Shown here piece after piece: positions 52,043-59,423 of a DNA stretch of 64,000 nucleotides. A program made the position numbers and the translations under genes. Each line of letters begins with the position of its first letter. Positions within the stretch are counted from its first letter, which is position 1. The DNA is taken from the NCBI GenBank assembly GCA_044226785.1, contig JBGAGK010000014.1:59001-123000 (forward strand). Reading direction: 5' to 3'. Below the pieces are notes generated by a model. It worked only from the letters and a program-made list of their open reading frames with translations. It made no database searches and was not told the origin of the DNA. The stretch is from TMP-86 sp039807285. GTDB taxonomy: Bacteria > Pseudomonadota > Gammaproteobacteria > Steroidobacterales > Steroidobacteraceae.

Positions 52043-53275
52043 TCACAAGACCGCCCACCACGGACACGCGAGTATGCCCGGCCTGATGACTCTGATTTGA
52101 GGATCGCAACTCACCAAGACAGCCCGCGGCGTATTCGCGTGACGTTCGCGGAAAGTGACCAGGTGCCGCGCTTCATCCGCACCCACCCCGTTGCTCGCTT
52201 TGACCTCGACCGGTAGCAGCTGCGCGTTTTCCTCCAGGATAAAGTCAACCTCCTGCCCCGAGCTCAGTCGCCAGTGGTGGAGATCACGAGTCGGCGCGCC
52301 ATCGCGCCAGACGAGCAGGTCGCCGGCAATCAGGGTCTCCAGATGGAAGCCTGTCGGCGCAGTCTCGCGCGAAGCCGCCAGGGCGAGCGCAGCGTCGACG
52401 CTGTACAGCTTCGGCGACTTGATCACGCGCTGGCCGGAATTCCTGGAGTACGGCGGGATGAGCTCGATGAGGTAGCTGCGCTGGAGCGCCTGAAGCCATC
52501 GGCGGATGGTGGTGATCGGCGTGCCCAGGTCGTTCGACAGGCCCGACACGTTGAGCTGCCGCCCCGTTCGCGCGGCTGTCAATCTAACGAAGGCTTCCAG
52601 CCTCGGTGCGGACTCGACTTCGAGGATCTCCAGAATGTCGCGACGCGAGAAGATTTCCACGTAATCGTCGAGAACGCGCAGACGCTGATCGGCTGGGGCA
52701 GCCACTGCTCGAGGGAACCCTCCGGTCTTTGCGACGGATTGCCAATCCAGCGGCCCGCTGGAGGCGGCACGTCGTTCAAGTTCGGCAATGACCGCCGCTT
52801 CGTCTGACCCGAACAGGAAACTCCATCCCCGGTGCTCCTCGTCGAATCGCAGTTCGCTCAACGTGAGTGGCCGAAGCGTGCGGTAGGTCGCGCGCCCGAC
52901 CAGCGAGTCGCTCACCGACTGTCCGACTTTGGGTTGGTTTGACCCGCTGAGCAGGTATTGGCCGCTACGTCCGTCGCGATCGACAACAGCCTTGATGGCC
53001 AGCATCAGGTCGGGCGCCCGCTGCACCTCGTCGATGAATGCCCCATGGTCTCCGAGGTCCGCCAGGAACCCTTCCGGGTCGGCGATGGCCTGCTCGCGAA
53101 CATCGCGTTCGTCGAGCGTTCGCCTCGCGAATCCCTGCGCTTCGGCGATTTCCTGGCAGAGGGTGCTCTTGCCGACCTGCCGCGCCCCCATCACCGCAAC
53201 CACCGGGTACATGCGCAGGTCGGCGCCCAGCTGGGGCTGGATGACCCGCGGGTAGTGCGTGTTTGCGTCGATCAT
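52043..53275 (-). CDS. AAA+ ATPase with C-terminal DUF4143 domain
   Basis: 410 residues. Walker A is VMGARQVGKSTL (about residues 28-39), with Walker B-like GAFIDEVQRAPDL and sensor GQYLLSGSNQ. A winged-helix part follows (TRTGRQLNVSGLSNDLGTPITTIRRWLQALQRSYLIELIPPYSRN), then the DUF4143 nuclease-like segment QEVDFILEENAQLLPVEVKAS with a PD-(D/E)xK pattern (D, ExK). These proteins are common in accessory regions of bacteria and are poorly understood; a link with toxin-antitoxin or defence functions is only suspected. It is divergent from the small gene at 53328. A distant paralogue lies at 54004. Confidence 0.88.
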   Translation of the reverse strand: MIDANTHYPRVIQPQLGADLRMYPVVAVMGARQVGKSTLCQEIAEAQGFARRTLDERDVREQAIADPEGFLADLGDHGAFIDEVQRAPDLMLAIKAVVDRDGRSGQYLLSGSNQPKVGQSVSDSLVGRATYRTLRPLTLSELRFDEEHRGWSFLFGSDEAAVIAELERRAASSGPLDWQSVAKTGGFPRAVAAPADQRLRVLDDYVEIFSRRDILEILEVESAPRLEAFVRLTAARTGRQLNVSGLSNDLGTPITTIRRWLQALQRSYLIELIPPYSRNSGQRVIKSPKLYSVDAALALAASRETAPTGFHLETLIAGDLLVWRDGAPTRDLHHWRLSSGQEVDFILEENAQLLPVEVKASNGVGADEARHLVTFRERHANTPRAVLVSCDPQIRVIRPGILACPWWAVL

Positions 53276-53299
53276 GTTAATACGTTATATTTACATATG

Positions 53300-53315
53300 A
53301 CGGTCAATATACCGT
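53300..53315. promoter_or_regulatory. Inverted repeat ACGGT-N6-ACCGT in divergent promoter
   Basis: ACGGTCAATATACCGT lies in the AT-rich 52-bp gap between the divergent genes at 53275 and 53328. Position and symmetry suit an operator. The ACCGTA element resembles the putative operators of the two DUF1778 antitoxin copies. Confidence 0.4.
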
Positions 53316-53327
53316 AGGAATATTGTC

Positions 53328-53864
53328 ATGGCAAATGGATACTCGGCGGACGATCTGCAGGGGTTTCTCGACCACGCCGGTGACAAGGGACTCATGCCCG
53401 CAGCCACCGCCCAGGCTCTGGCCGTTGCGACGAGAAACGTCCTCGCCATCCTGTCTGACACGGAGAAAGCCGACCTGAGCCAGCTGGACCTCGATGCAGC
53501 CATCAAGCGCTTCACGAACAAGCGCGCCAAGGACGTCAATCCCACGTCGCTGAAAGAGTACGGCCGCCGAGTTCGGCGAGCGGTCGAGTTGTTCCTCACC
53601 TGGCGCGAGGATCCCGCGAATTTCACGATCAAGACTCGTACTACAAGCGCGCCCCGCAAGAGGGACAAGGGCTCTGCAAACAACGAGCCTGTGGCGAGGG
53701 ACGCCGCAGACCAATCCGCGGAGGAAGTGGCGGGAACCTACCGCTCCTCCGTTCCGGTTCGGCCGGGCCTCGTCGTGACGCTCGTTAACATTCCGAATGA
53801 CCTGACCAGCGCGGAGGCGGAGCGGATCGCCGGCTTCGTCAGGATGCTGGCGCTGGATCGATAG
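53328..53864 (+). CDS. Small protein of unknown function
   Basis: 178 residues. The first ~100 (DDLQGFLDHAGDKGLMPAATAQALAVATRNVLAIL, NPTSLKEYGRRVRRAVELFLTWREDPANF) are helical and recall the core-binding SAM-like domain of tyrosine recombinases, without any catalytic domain. The C-terminal part (YRSSVPVRPGLVVTLVNIPNDLTSAEAERIAGFVRML) is a pattern seen on small DNA-associated or antitoxin-like proteins. It is divergent from the first DUF4143 gene and 139 bp upstream of the second, so all three may form one module. Function not assigned. Confidence 0.7.
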   Translation: MANGYSADDLQGFLDHAGDKGLMPAATAQALAVATRNVLAILSDTEKADLSQLDLDAAIKRFTNKRAKDVNPTSLKEYGRRVRRAVELFLTWREDPANFTIKTRTTSAPRKRDKGSANNEPVARDAADQSAEEVAGTYRSSVPVRPGLVVTLVNIPNDLTSAEAERIAGFVRMLALDR

Positions 53865-54003
53865 GCGGGCTCGGTGTGCCGGTGCGCTACGTCAGCGCCG
53901 ACGCGCATCAGGCCAATGCCGCGGCCGGTCGCCCATTGGCTGGGAGACTGACTGCACACGCCTTGCCCTGATCCCCCGGCGGCTGCCGGGCCTATCGTAC
54001 CCC

Positions 54004-55254
54004 ATGTCTGGCGCTGCTCGAACGATCCCTCGGCTGCTCGCTCCCCGCCTGAACGCGGCGCTGCGCGATTCGCCGGCCGTTCTGCTTCACGGTCCCCGGC
54101 AAAGTGGCAAGACGACCTTGGCTCGCACCGTCGGCGAGGCCCGTGGGTACCACTACGTCTCGTTCGACAACGATGCGATTCTGGGTGCCGCGAAGGCCGA
54201 CCCCGTGGGTTTTGTCGCGAGGCTGCCCGCCAAGTCCATCCTGGACGAGGCTCAGCGCATCCCCGAGATTTTCTCCTCACTCAAGGCAGAGATCGACCGT
54301 CGCCGGATCCCGGGCCGCTTCATTCTCACGGGGTCGGCCAACGTCCTGCTCGTGCCACGGCTGGCGGATTCGCTCGCCGGACGCATGGAAATTCTCCGGC
54401 TCCATCCGCTCGCGCAATCGGAGATTGCAGGTACCCGACCGCAGTTCATTGATCGTCTGCTCCGCGGGCAGTTCAAGACTGCCTTGCACACGAGGCTTGG
54501 GGGCGAACTGGCGAAACTCATGGTCGCCGGTGGCTACCCCGCCGCGTTGGCCCGACGTGCGGCAGCACGTCGTCGCGCATGGTACCGGGACTACGTGGAC
54601 ACGCAAATCCAGCGCGACGTGCGCGACCTGAGCCGTCTGCGATCCCTCGACACCCTGCCGAAGCTGATCGGGCTCGTTGCGGCATATACCGCGCGCCTCA
54701 TCAACATTGCGGATCTGGCGGCGCCCTTCGAGCTGTCGCGCCCGACGATCCACGAGCACATCACGCTGCTCGAGCGTGTCTTCCTCGTGGATCAGTTGCC
54801 ATCGTGGCACAGCAATCACATGAGCCGCCTGGTCAAGCGTTCCAAGCTGCACATCGGCGACACGGGAGTCGCCTGTGCCTTGCTGGGGCTCGATGCGGCA
54901 CGCCTGGACGCCGACAGGTCCACGTTCGGGCCGATGCTCGAAACCTTCGTGCTGCAGGAGTTGAAGCGACAGGCCAGTGGGCGGCAGGACCCCCTGGCAT
55001 TTCATCACTTTCGGGATCGGGACGACTTCGAGGTCGACATTGTTCTGGAGGAAGGTGGAGCCCGGTTGGCCGGCGTCGAAGTGAAGGCGGCTGCTTCGGT
55101 GAACGAGGCTGATCTGCGCGGACTGCGCAAGTTGCGCGCCGCTGCCGGAAAGCGCTTCGTTGCCGGCGTCGTGCTCTATGACGGTGAGGCAACGATATCG
55201 TTTGGTGATGGCCTGTTCGCGGTCCCGATACGGACACTCTGGGAAGCAACATGA
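54004..55254 (+). CDS. AAA+ ATPase with C-terminal DUF4143 domain (second copy)
   Basis: 416 residues. Walker A LLHGPRQSGKTTL (about 27-39), SILDEAQRIPE, FILTGSANVLLVP, GGYPAALARRAAARRRAWYRDYVDTQIQRDV, the HTH-like LADLAAPFELSRPTIHEHITLLERVFLVDQLPSWHSN region and the DUF4143 core DFEVDIVLEEGGARLAGVEVKAA (D, ExK). It belongs to a different subgroup from the 52043 protein. Its stop overlaps the ATG of the PLD-helicase relic (ATGA). Its function is unknown. Confidence 0.88.
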   Translation: MSGAARTIPRLLAPRLNAALRDSPAVLLHGPRQSGKTTLARTVGEARGYHYVSFDNDAILGAAKADPVGFVARLPAKSILDEAQRIPEIFSSLKAEIDRRRIPGRFILTGSANVLLVPRLADSLAGRMEILRLHPLAQSEIAGTRPQFIDRLLRGQFKTALHTRLGGELAKLMVAGGYPAALARRAAARRRAWYRDYVDTQIQRDVRDLSRLRSLDTLPKLIGLVAAYTARLINIADLAAPFELSRPTIHEHITLLERVFLVDQLPSWHSNHMSRLVKRSKLHIGDTGVACALLGLDAARLDADRSTFGPMLETFVLQELKRQASGRQDPLAFHHFRDRDDFEVDIVLEEGGARLAGVEVKAAASVNEADLRGLRKLRAAAGKRFVAGVVLYDGEATISFGDGLFAVPIRTLWEAT

Positions 55255-55541
55255 CAATTGAGTCCAAAGGCGGTGACCTATTCATCGTCGACAACAGTGT
55301 CTCAGGCTGGACTGCACTCCGTTACCTGGAGGAATGGTCTGGCATCGCCAAAGCGTTCGACATAGCCACCGGTTAATTCGAGATCGGCTCGCGACTCGCG
55401 CTGGATGCGAAGTGGCAGCCCCTGGAGAAGATCAGAATTCTGATGGGCGCCGAAATGACGCTTCGAACACGCAAGGCATTGCTTGAAGCAGTCCGGTCGC
55501 AGGCCATCGCGGTACTGGATGGAAGCCTCGAGGCATGGTGA
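55251..55541 (+). pseudogene. N-terminal relic of a PLD-type helicase/restriction protein
   Basis: From ATG 55251 the frame reads GGDLFIVDNSVSGWTALRYLEEW and AKAFDIATG, then a TAA where Tyr would stand, then FEIGSRLALDAKWQPLEKIRILMGAEM and TLRTRKALLEAV, ending at 55541. The FxVDNS...RYLxxW...DIATGYFEIG pattern is the start of large helicases with a phospholipase-D-like domain. Only about 95 codons remain of a protein that should exceed 900, and one codon is a stop, so it is dead. It suggests that a defence gene once stood here. Confidence 0.72.
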
Positions 55542-55569
55542 GAATTCCGCCCCCTTGCTCGTCGAATCC

Positions 55570-55713
55570 CAGCTACGATCCAGCTACAAGACCCACTCAG
55601 CCGGGATTGGGCGCTTCCTGAACCTGTTCGATGTTTTGCACCTGCTTGCGCGGGGTGCATGTAGTGTGTTGATTCATATCAGTTCCAGGTAGCTTCGGGT
55701 CAGTCTAGCTACA
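55570..55713 (+). repeat. Dispersed repeat, copy B (longest)
   Basis: Contains AGCTACGATCCAGCTACAAG (55570-55589), shared with copy C, and the 55628-55713 part shared with copy A. One plus-strand frame reads SSYKTHSAGIGRFLNLFDVLHLL then ARGACSVLIHISSR and a stop; copy C reads SSYKINPGEIGR at the same place. Probably the C-terminal remnant of a repeated gene. Confidence 0.65.
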
Positions 55714-55720
55714 TCTCCAG

Positions 55721-56552
<832 letters not shown>

Positions 56553-56556
56553 CACT

Positions 56557-56742
56557 CACCCAATCGCAGGTCGAGCGTCATGGGCACGGCGGCGCACGAA
56601 GCGCTCCTCAAGCACGGCGGACTTTCCGCCGTGCTTGAGGAGCGCTTGCGAGAGGTGCGCGTGCGGATCGAATGGCCCGCGCCACGATTTTCTTGTCGTC
56701 GGCATCCAGCTTGAGATCGAAACGGGTGGTTGAGGAACGCAT
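56557..56742 (-). pseudogene. Internally deleted TacAT-like (DUF1778-GNAT) module
   Basis: From ATG 56742 the frame reads MRSSTTRFDLKLDADDKKIVARA, like the intact antitoxin at 57994 (RFDLKLDSGEKKIVARA), then skips about 47 codons and ends RRKVRRA as the intact one does. The following DNA keeps the GNAT start (VLEER versus MLEDR) and its last codons (PMTLDLRLGE versus PMTLYLGLGG) but nothing between. Both genes therefore carry large inner deletions. The promoter palindrome ACGG-N7-CCGT (56762-56776) is preserved. Remaining DNA up to the ParE gene (56866) shows nothing else. Confidence 0.82.
56599..56647. repeat. Perfect 23-bp inverted repeat with 3-bp loop
   Basis: Arms 56599-56621 and 56625-56647 are exact reverse complements around CTT. 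They start with AAGCGCTCCTCAAGC and end with GCTTGAGGAGCGCTT. The intact TacAT junction at 58001-58035 is only a poor palindrome here, so the perfect one arose in this copy. Confidence 0.95.
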
Positions 56743-56865
56743 GGGACCGTTTCCAGAGAGAACGGCAATTTACCGTATCAGGGTGATCTGAGAAATCCGG
56801 TCTGTCCGGATGCAGGGATGAGTCGCTGCGAGGCAGGGCGGTTCCCCCGGCGGTCCTTGAACAGG

Positions 56866-57177
56866 CTATTCCCCGCGCGGAATCTCTTCGGCCTGCAGGT
56901 CCCGGCGCTTGTGAATGACCGCGAGAATTTCGACATGAGCCGGTGAGGCTTCACTGCGAATCTCGTAGAGGATGCGCCAGGAGTATTCAGGCAGTTCGCG
57001 CACGGTATCCAGATTCAATTCAGGTACGACTCGTCCCCTTCTTGGCGCCTCGTCCAGCCCTTCCGTGCGGGACACCAGCGCCTCTGCGACGCGCCTGGCG
57101 TAAAAGCGCGAATCACGTGCGATGTAGTCAAAGATCTCGCGCAGCTGCGTTCGTGCGTGGCGCGTCCACTTCACCAT
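56866..57177 (-). CDS. RelE/ParE-family toxin
   Basis: 103 residues with the compact ParE/RelE fold pattern: VKWTRHARTQLREIFDYIARDSRFYARRVAEALVSRTEGLDEAPRRGRVVPEL, then VRELPEYSWRILYEI and VEILAVIHKRRDL. ParE toxins poison DNA gyrase, whereas RelE toxins cut mRNA; PEYSWRILYEI with HKRRDL is more ParE-like. The start overlaps the antitoxin end by 7 bp, the usual antitoxin-first arrangement. Confidence 0.9.
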   Translation of the reverse strand: MVKWTRHARTQLREIFDYIARDSRFYARRVAEALVSRTEGLDEAPRRGRVVPELNLDTVRELPEYSWRILYEIRSEASPAHVEILAVIHKRRDLQAEEIPRGE

Positions 57178-57359
57178 GCCTGCATTTCTTGGCGAAGATC
57201 CTGGTGAGTGATGCTGTCGCCGTTCTCGGCGTCACGCTGGCCCCGACGGATGTTCTCCAGCACGTACAGCCGGTACATGATCTGGTCCATGTCGGCGTTG
57301 TCGGGCAGGCGGGTAATGGCGTCCAAGGCTTCCTGTTTCGGGGTGGCTGCAACGCTCAT
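57171..57359 (-). CDS. Antitoxin of the ParDE-type module
   Basis: 62 residues: PKQEALDAITRLPDNADMDQIMYRLYVLENIRRGQRDAENGDSITHQDLRQEMQAW. This short acidic helical protein matches antitoxins found with ParE toxins (LPDNADxDEIMYRLYVLEKIRxG type). It is immediately upstream of and overlaps the toxin gene, so it should neutralise it and repress the operon, possibly through the GAGTAAA palindrome at 57424. Confidence 0.85.
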   Translation of the reverse strand: MSVAATPKQEALDAITRLPDNADMDQIMYRLYVLENIRRGQRDAENGDSITHQDLRQEMQAW

Positions 57360-57423
57360 GGCGGGACCTCTGGTGGCGGACAGGGCTATGGTACACCCGC
57401 GAGGGATGATCCCACTTTGCCCG

Positions 57424-57445
57424 TTTACTCAGTGCGATGAGTAAA
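57424..57445. promoter_or_regulatory. Inverted repeat TTTACTCA-N6-TGAGTAAA (putative ParDE operator)
   Basis: Perfect 8-bp arms 65 bp upstream of the antitoxin ATG, followed on the plus strand by another TCTACTCA half-site. The same GAGTA half-sites form the inverted repeat at 51979. Confidence 0.5.
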
Positions 57446-57515
57446 TCTACTCAATGACGGCGCCTGCGGCGATCACGGCTTTCATTCAGCCGAGCCCAAA
57501 CGTTGCAATCAGCCG

Positions 57516-58001
57516 TCAGCCGCCAAGCCCGAGGTAGAGCGTCATGGGTTCGTCGGAGAACGCGACGAACCCGTAGTGCTCATAGAACTGCCTGGCGTTC
57601 TCGCCCTTCGCATCCACGATCAACGCATAGGCTGCCACATCGCTCCGTGCTTTCAGGCAACGATCGACGGCACAGGCGAGCAACAGCTTGCCGATGCCCT
57701 GCCCGTGCCGGTCCTTGCGGATCGCCAACCGGCCCAGGCGGAAACAGGGCACCGGGTAACGAGGCAGTTTTTTGCGGTCACTTTCGTGCAGCGCTGCGGC
57801 GTCCACCTGGGCTGCACTCAGGCAGTAGTAACCCAGAATCTCGTTCGGCGCGTCGGTATCCACGAGCACGAACGGCGTGCTGACACCTTTGCGCCGATGC
57901 TGCTCGGCAAGGCGCTTCAGGTAATCGTTGAGTTCGGGAATGCCGCAGTCGAAGCTGTTGCGGTCATGGACGCCGGTGTCGAGCGCGCGATCTTCAAGCA
58001 C
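57516..58001 (-). CDS. GNAT acetyltransferase toxin, TacT-like
   Basis: 161 residues. The acetyl-CoA site is RLAIRKDRHGQGIGKLLLACAVDRC (the Q/RxxGxG/A motif), with NSFDCGIPELNDYLKRLAEQHRRKGVSTPFVLVD at the N-terminus and NARQFYEHYGFVAFSDEPMTLYLGL at the C-terminus. TacT-type toxins acetylate aminoacyl-tRNA and block translation. Its start overlaps the DUF1778 antitoxin gene by 8 bp. Deleted copies occur at 51660 and 56557. All motif residues are present, so it is probably functional. Confidence 0.92.
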   Translation of the reverse strand: MLEDRALDTGVHDRNSFDCGIPELNDYLKRLAEQHRRKGVSTPFVLVDTDAPNEILGYYCLSAAQVDAAALHESDRKKLPRYPVPCFRLGRLAIRKDRHGQGIGKLLLACAVDRCLKARSDVAAYALIVDAKGENARQFYEHYGFVAFSDEPMTLYLGLGG

Positions 58002-58269
58002 GACGGACTTTCCGCCGCGCCTCCTTCAGCGCCTGGGACAGAGCCGGGTTCGGCTCGAAAGGCCCGCTGACGGCCGCCGCGAAGCGTGCAAAGTCGCGCT
58101 CGCTGAGCACGACGCGGGTTTCACGTTCGAGCAGGGCCTGGGCCTTCTCCTTGGCTGCCGCACGCACGAAGCCGGCCATCGTGGTTCCCATGAGCGCAGC
58201 AGCCCGCGCGACGATCTTCTTCTCGCCGGAATCCAGCTTGAGATCGAAACGGGCGGATGAGGTGGTCAT
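57994..58269 (-). CDS. DUF1778 (TacA-like) antitoxin
   Basis: 91 residues. The N-terminal ribbon-helix-helix part is SARFDLKLDSGEKKIVARAAALMGTTMAGFVRAAAKEKA; the C-terminal toxin-wrapping tail is ERETRVVLSERDFARFAAAVSGPFEPNPALSQAL. It binds the GNAT toxin and its own promoter, where the palindrome TACGG-N7-CCGTA lies 19 bp upstream. ATG 58269 follows an AAGGAGGCC site. Confidence 0.92.
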   Translation of the reverse strand: MTTSSARFDLKLDSGEKKIVARAAALMGTTMAGFVRAAAKEKAQALLERETRVVLSERDFARFAAAVSGPFEPNPALSQALKEARRKVRRA

Positions 58270-58287
58270 GACGGGGCCTCCTTAAGG

Positions 58288-58304
58288 TACGGCATTTTAC
58301 CGTA
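58288..58304. promoter_or_regulatory. TacA operator-like palindrome TACGG-N7-CCGTA
   Basis: 5-bp arms with a 7-bp centre (CATTTTA) lie just upstream of the antitoxin ribosome site. The same layout (ACGG-CAATTTA-CCGT, 56762-56776) precedes the dead TacAT copy, which supports a real operator. Confidence 0.6.
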
Positions 58305-58345
58305 TCAGGGTCTTCGGGAGCAAACAGGTTCTCATTCAAGGGATT

Positions 58346-58558
58346 GGCCGCGCCCAATCCCTGCAATCGGTCGGCGAGCGAACGATGCAGGTGGCCGTCG
58401 GGCTTGGTATGAATGCCGGCGTACAAAGCCAGTGCGTCGATGTCCGAGTACAGGCTGTCGAGGAAGTAGTCACCGACTCCGGCCTGTTGCCGCTCGTAGA
58501 ACACATAGCCTTCCAGCAGGTCGGCTTCCGCCGAGCGTGCTATCCGGACACGCGCCAC
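58346..58558 (-). pseudogene. Truncated RelE/ParE-family toxin
   Basis: From GTG 58558 the frame reads ARVRIARSAEADLLEGYVFYERQQAGVGDYFLDSL and YSDIDALALYAGIHTKPDG, the N-terminal two-thirds of a RelE/ParE toxin. The usual ending (a HRLLSKRFPYAIYY-type strand) is missing; the frame continues without conservation through the TacA gene to 58121. It follows the antitoxin gene by 1 bp, so the pair has lost its toxin. The junction probably marks where the TacAT module was inserted or joined. Confidence 0.72.
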
Positions 58559-58559
58559 G

Positions 58560-58781
58560 TCAGCCAGCTTTAATCTGGGAGCGGATGCGCTCCTTGGCCT
58601 CTGCCCAGGGGGATGTGGGCTCGTTGCCGGTGTCCAGGCGGCGCAGGCGCTCCGCCAGTACATCCTTGTGCCAGGCAGGGACAACGCTGCTGTCGGCTTG
58701 TACGCGCAGCGAATCCCACAGCCGTTCCATCAGCAGCAGCCTTTCCGCTACGGGCAGCTTTGCAATGTCGGCGGTGGTCAT
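58560..58781 (-). CDS. Addiction-module antitoxin (TIGR02574-like)
   Basis: 73 residues: IAKLPVAERLLLMERLWDSL, then PAWHKDVLAERLRRLDTGNEPTSPWAEAKERIRSQI. This is the short antitoxin family paired with RelE/ParE toxins (LxxxERLxLxExLWDSL start, PxWHxxxLxxRL core). Its toxin partner (58346-58558) is truncated, so it may now be an orphan antitoxin. Confidence 0.85.
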   Translation of the reverse strand: MTTADIAKLPVAERLLLMERLWDSLRVQADSSVVPAWHKDVLAERLRRLDTGNEPTSPWAEAKERIRSQIKAG

Positions 58782-58874
58782 GGCGACTCCAGGAAATTCC
58801 CTTGGGCAGTGTACAGGAAGCGTCCTGAGACCAGCCGACGCGGGCCTTTCGCTTATTCAACAGGTTGCGAGCCA

Positions 58875-59034
58875 CAAACCAGCTACCGATCCAGCTACAA
58901 GATTAACCCAGGCGAGATTGGACGCCAGTGGACGAATCTGGCTAGAAACCGCAGAAACTCAGGAGTTTAAAGCGACTTTTGCGGAAATCCGCGGTCGCCC
59001 CCGAATCCTATTCGATGTTCTGCACCTGCTCCCG
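58875..59034 (+). repeat. Dispersed repeat, copy C, and gene-poor DNA to 59423
   Basis: CAGCTACCGATCCAGCTACAAG (58879-58900 region) and AGGCGAGATTGG match copy B, and TCGATGTTCTGCACCTGCT at 59012 matches copies A and B; the middle differs. The 640 bp from 58782 to 59423 otherwise contain only short AGCTAC repeats and, close to the next gene, a TTGACA hexamer (59387-59392) that could serve the restriction-modification operon. Confidence 0.5.
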
Positions 59035-59423
59035 TAGTGGGTCGGTATCTCTTTGAAATTTATAGATATTTTATAGAACGGGTTCAAGTAGCTACAAAGT
59101 CAGCTACAACATTTAGAAAATGCATGCGATTGCCGTGAAAAGATCTGGCGTGGGCGGACGGGTCCGCGATCGACCTATCGCTCTAAACCTTCGCCGACGA
59201 ACGTCAACCCAGTCGACTGCGACTCTAAACCGACGACCTCAGCATATGGTCGTATATAGTTACAATTTTCCCGTGAGCAAAAATCCTAACCCTCGCGTTA
59301 CTGCGACGCCTCGATTTTGAGGTACCGCGAAGCGCACGCCTTGAGATTGCGTGGTCTCTTCGAGAACCTGAAGAGCTGATGCCAATTTGACAAACTCCCG
59401 ACGCTATTTACTTCTAACCTGAA

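Noticed and set aside
58121..58684. Single 187-codon minus-strand protein
   Set aside because: It is a truncated RelE/ParE toxin running on out of frame through the TacA gene and starting inside the antitoxin gene; only 58346-58558 is meaningful.
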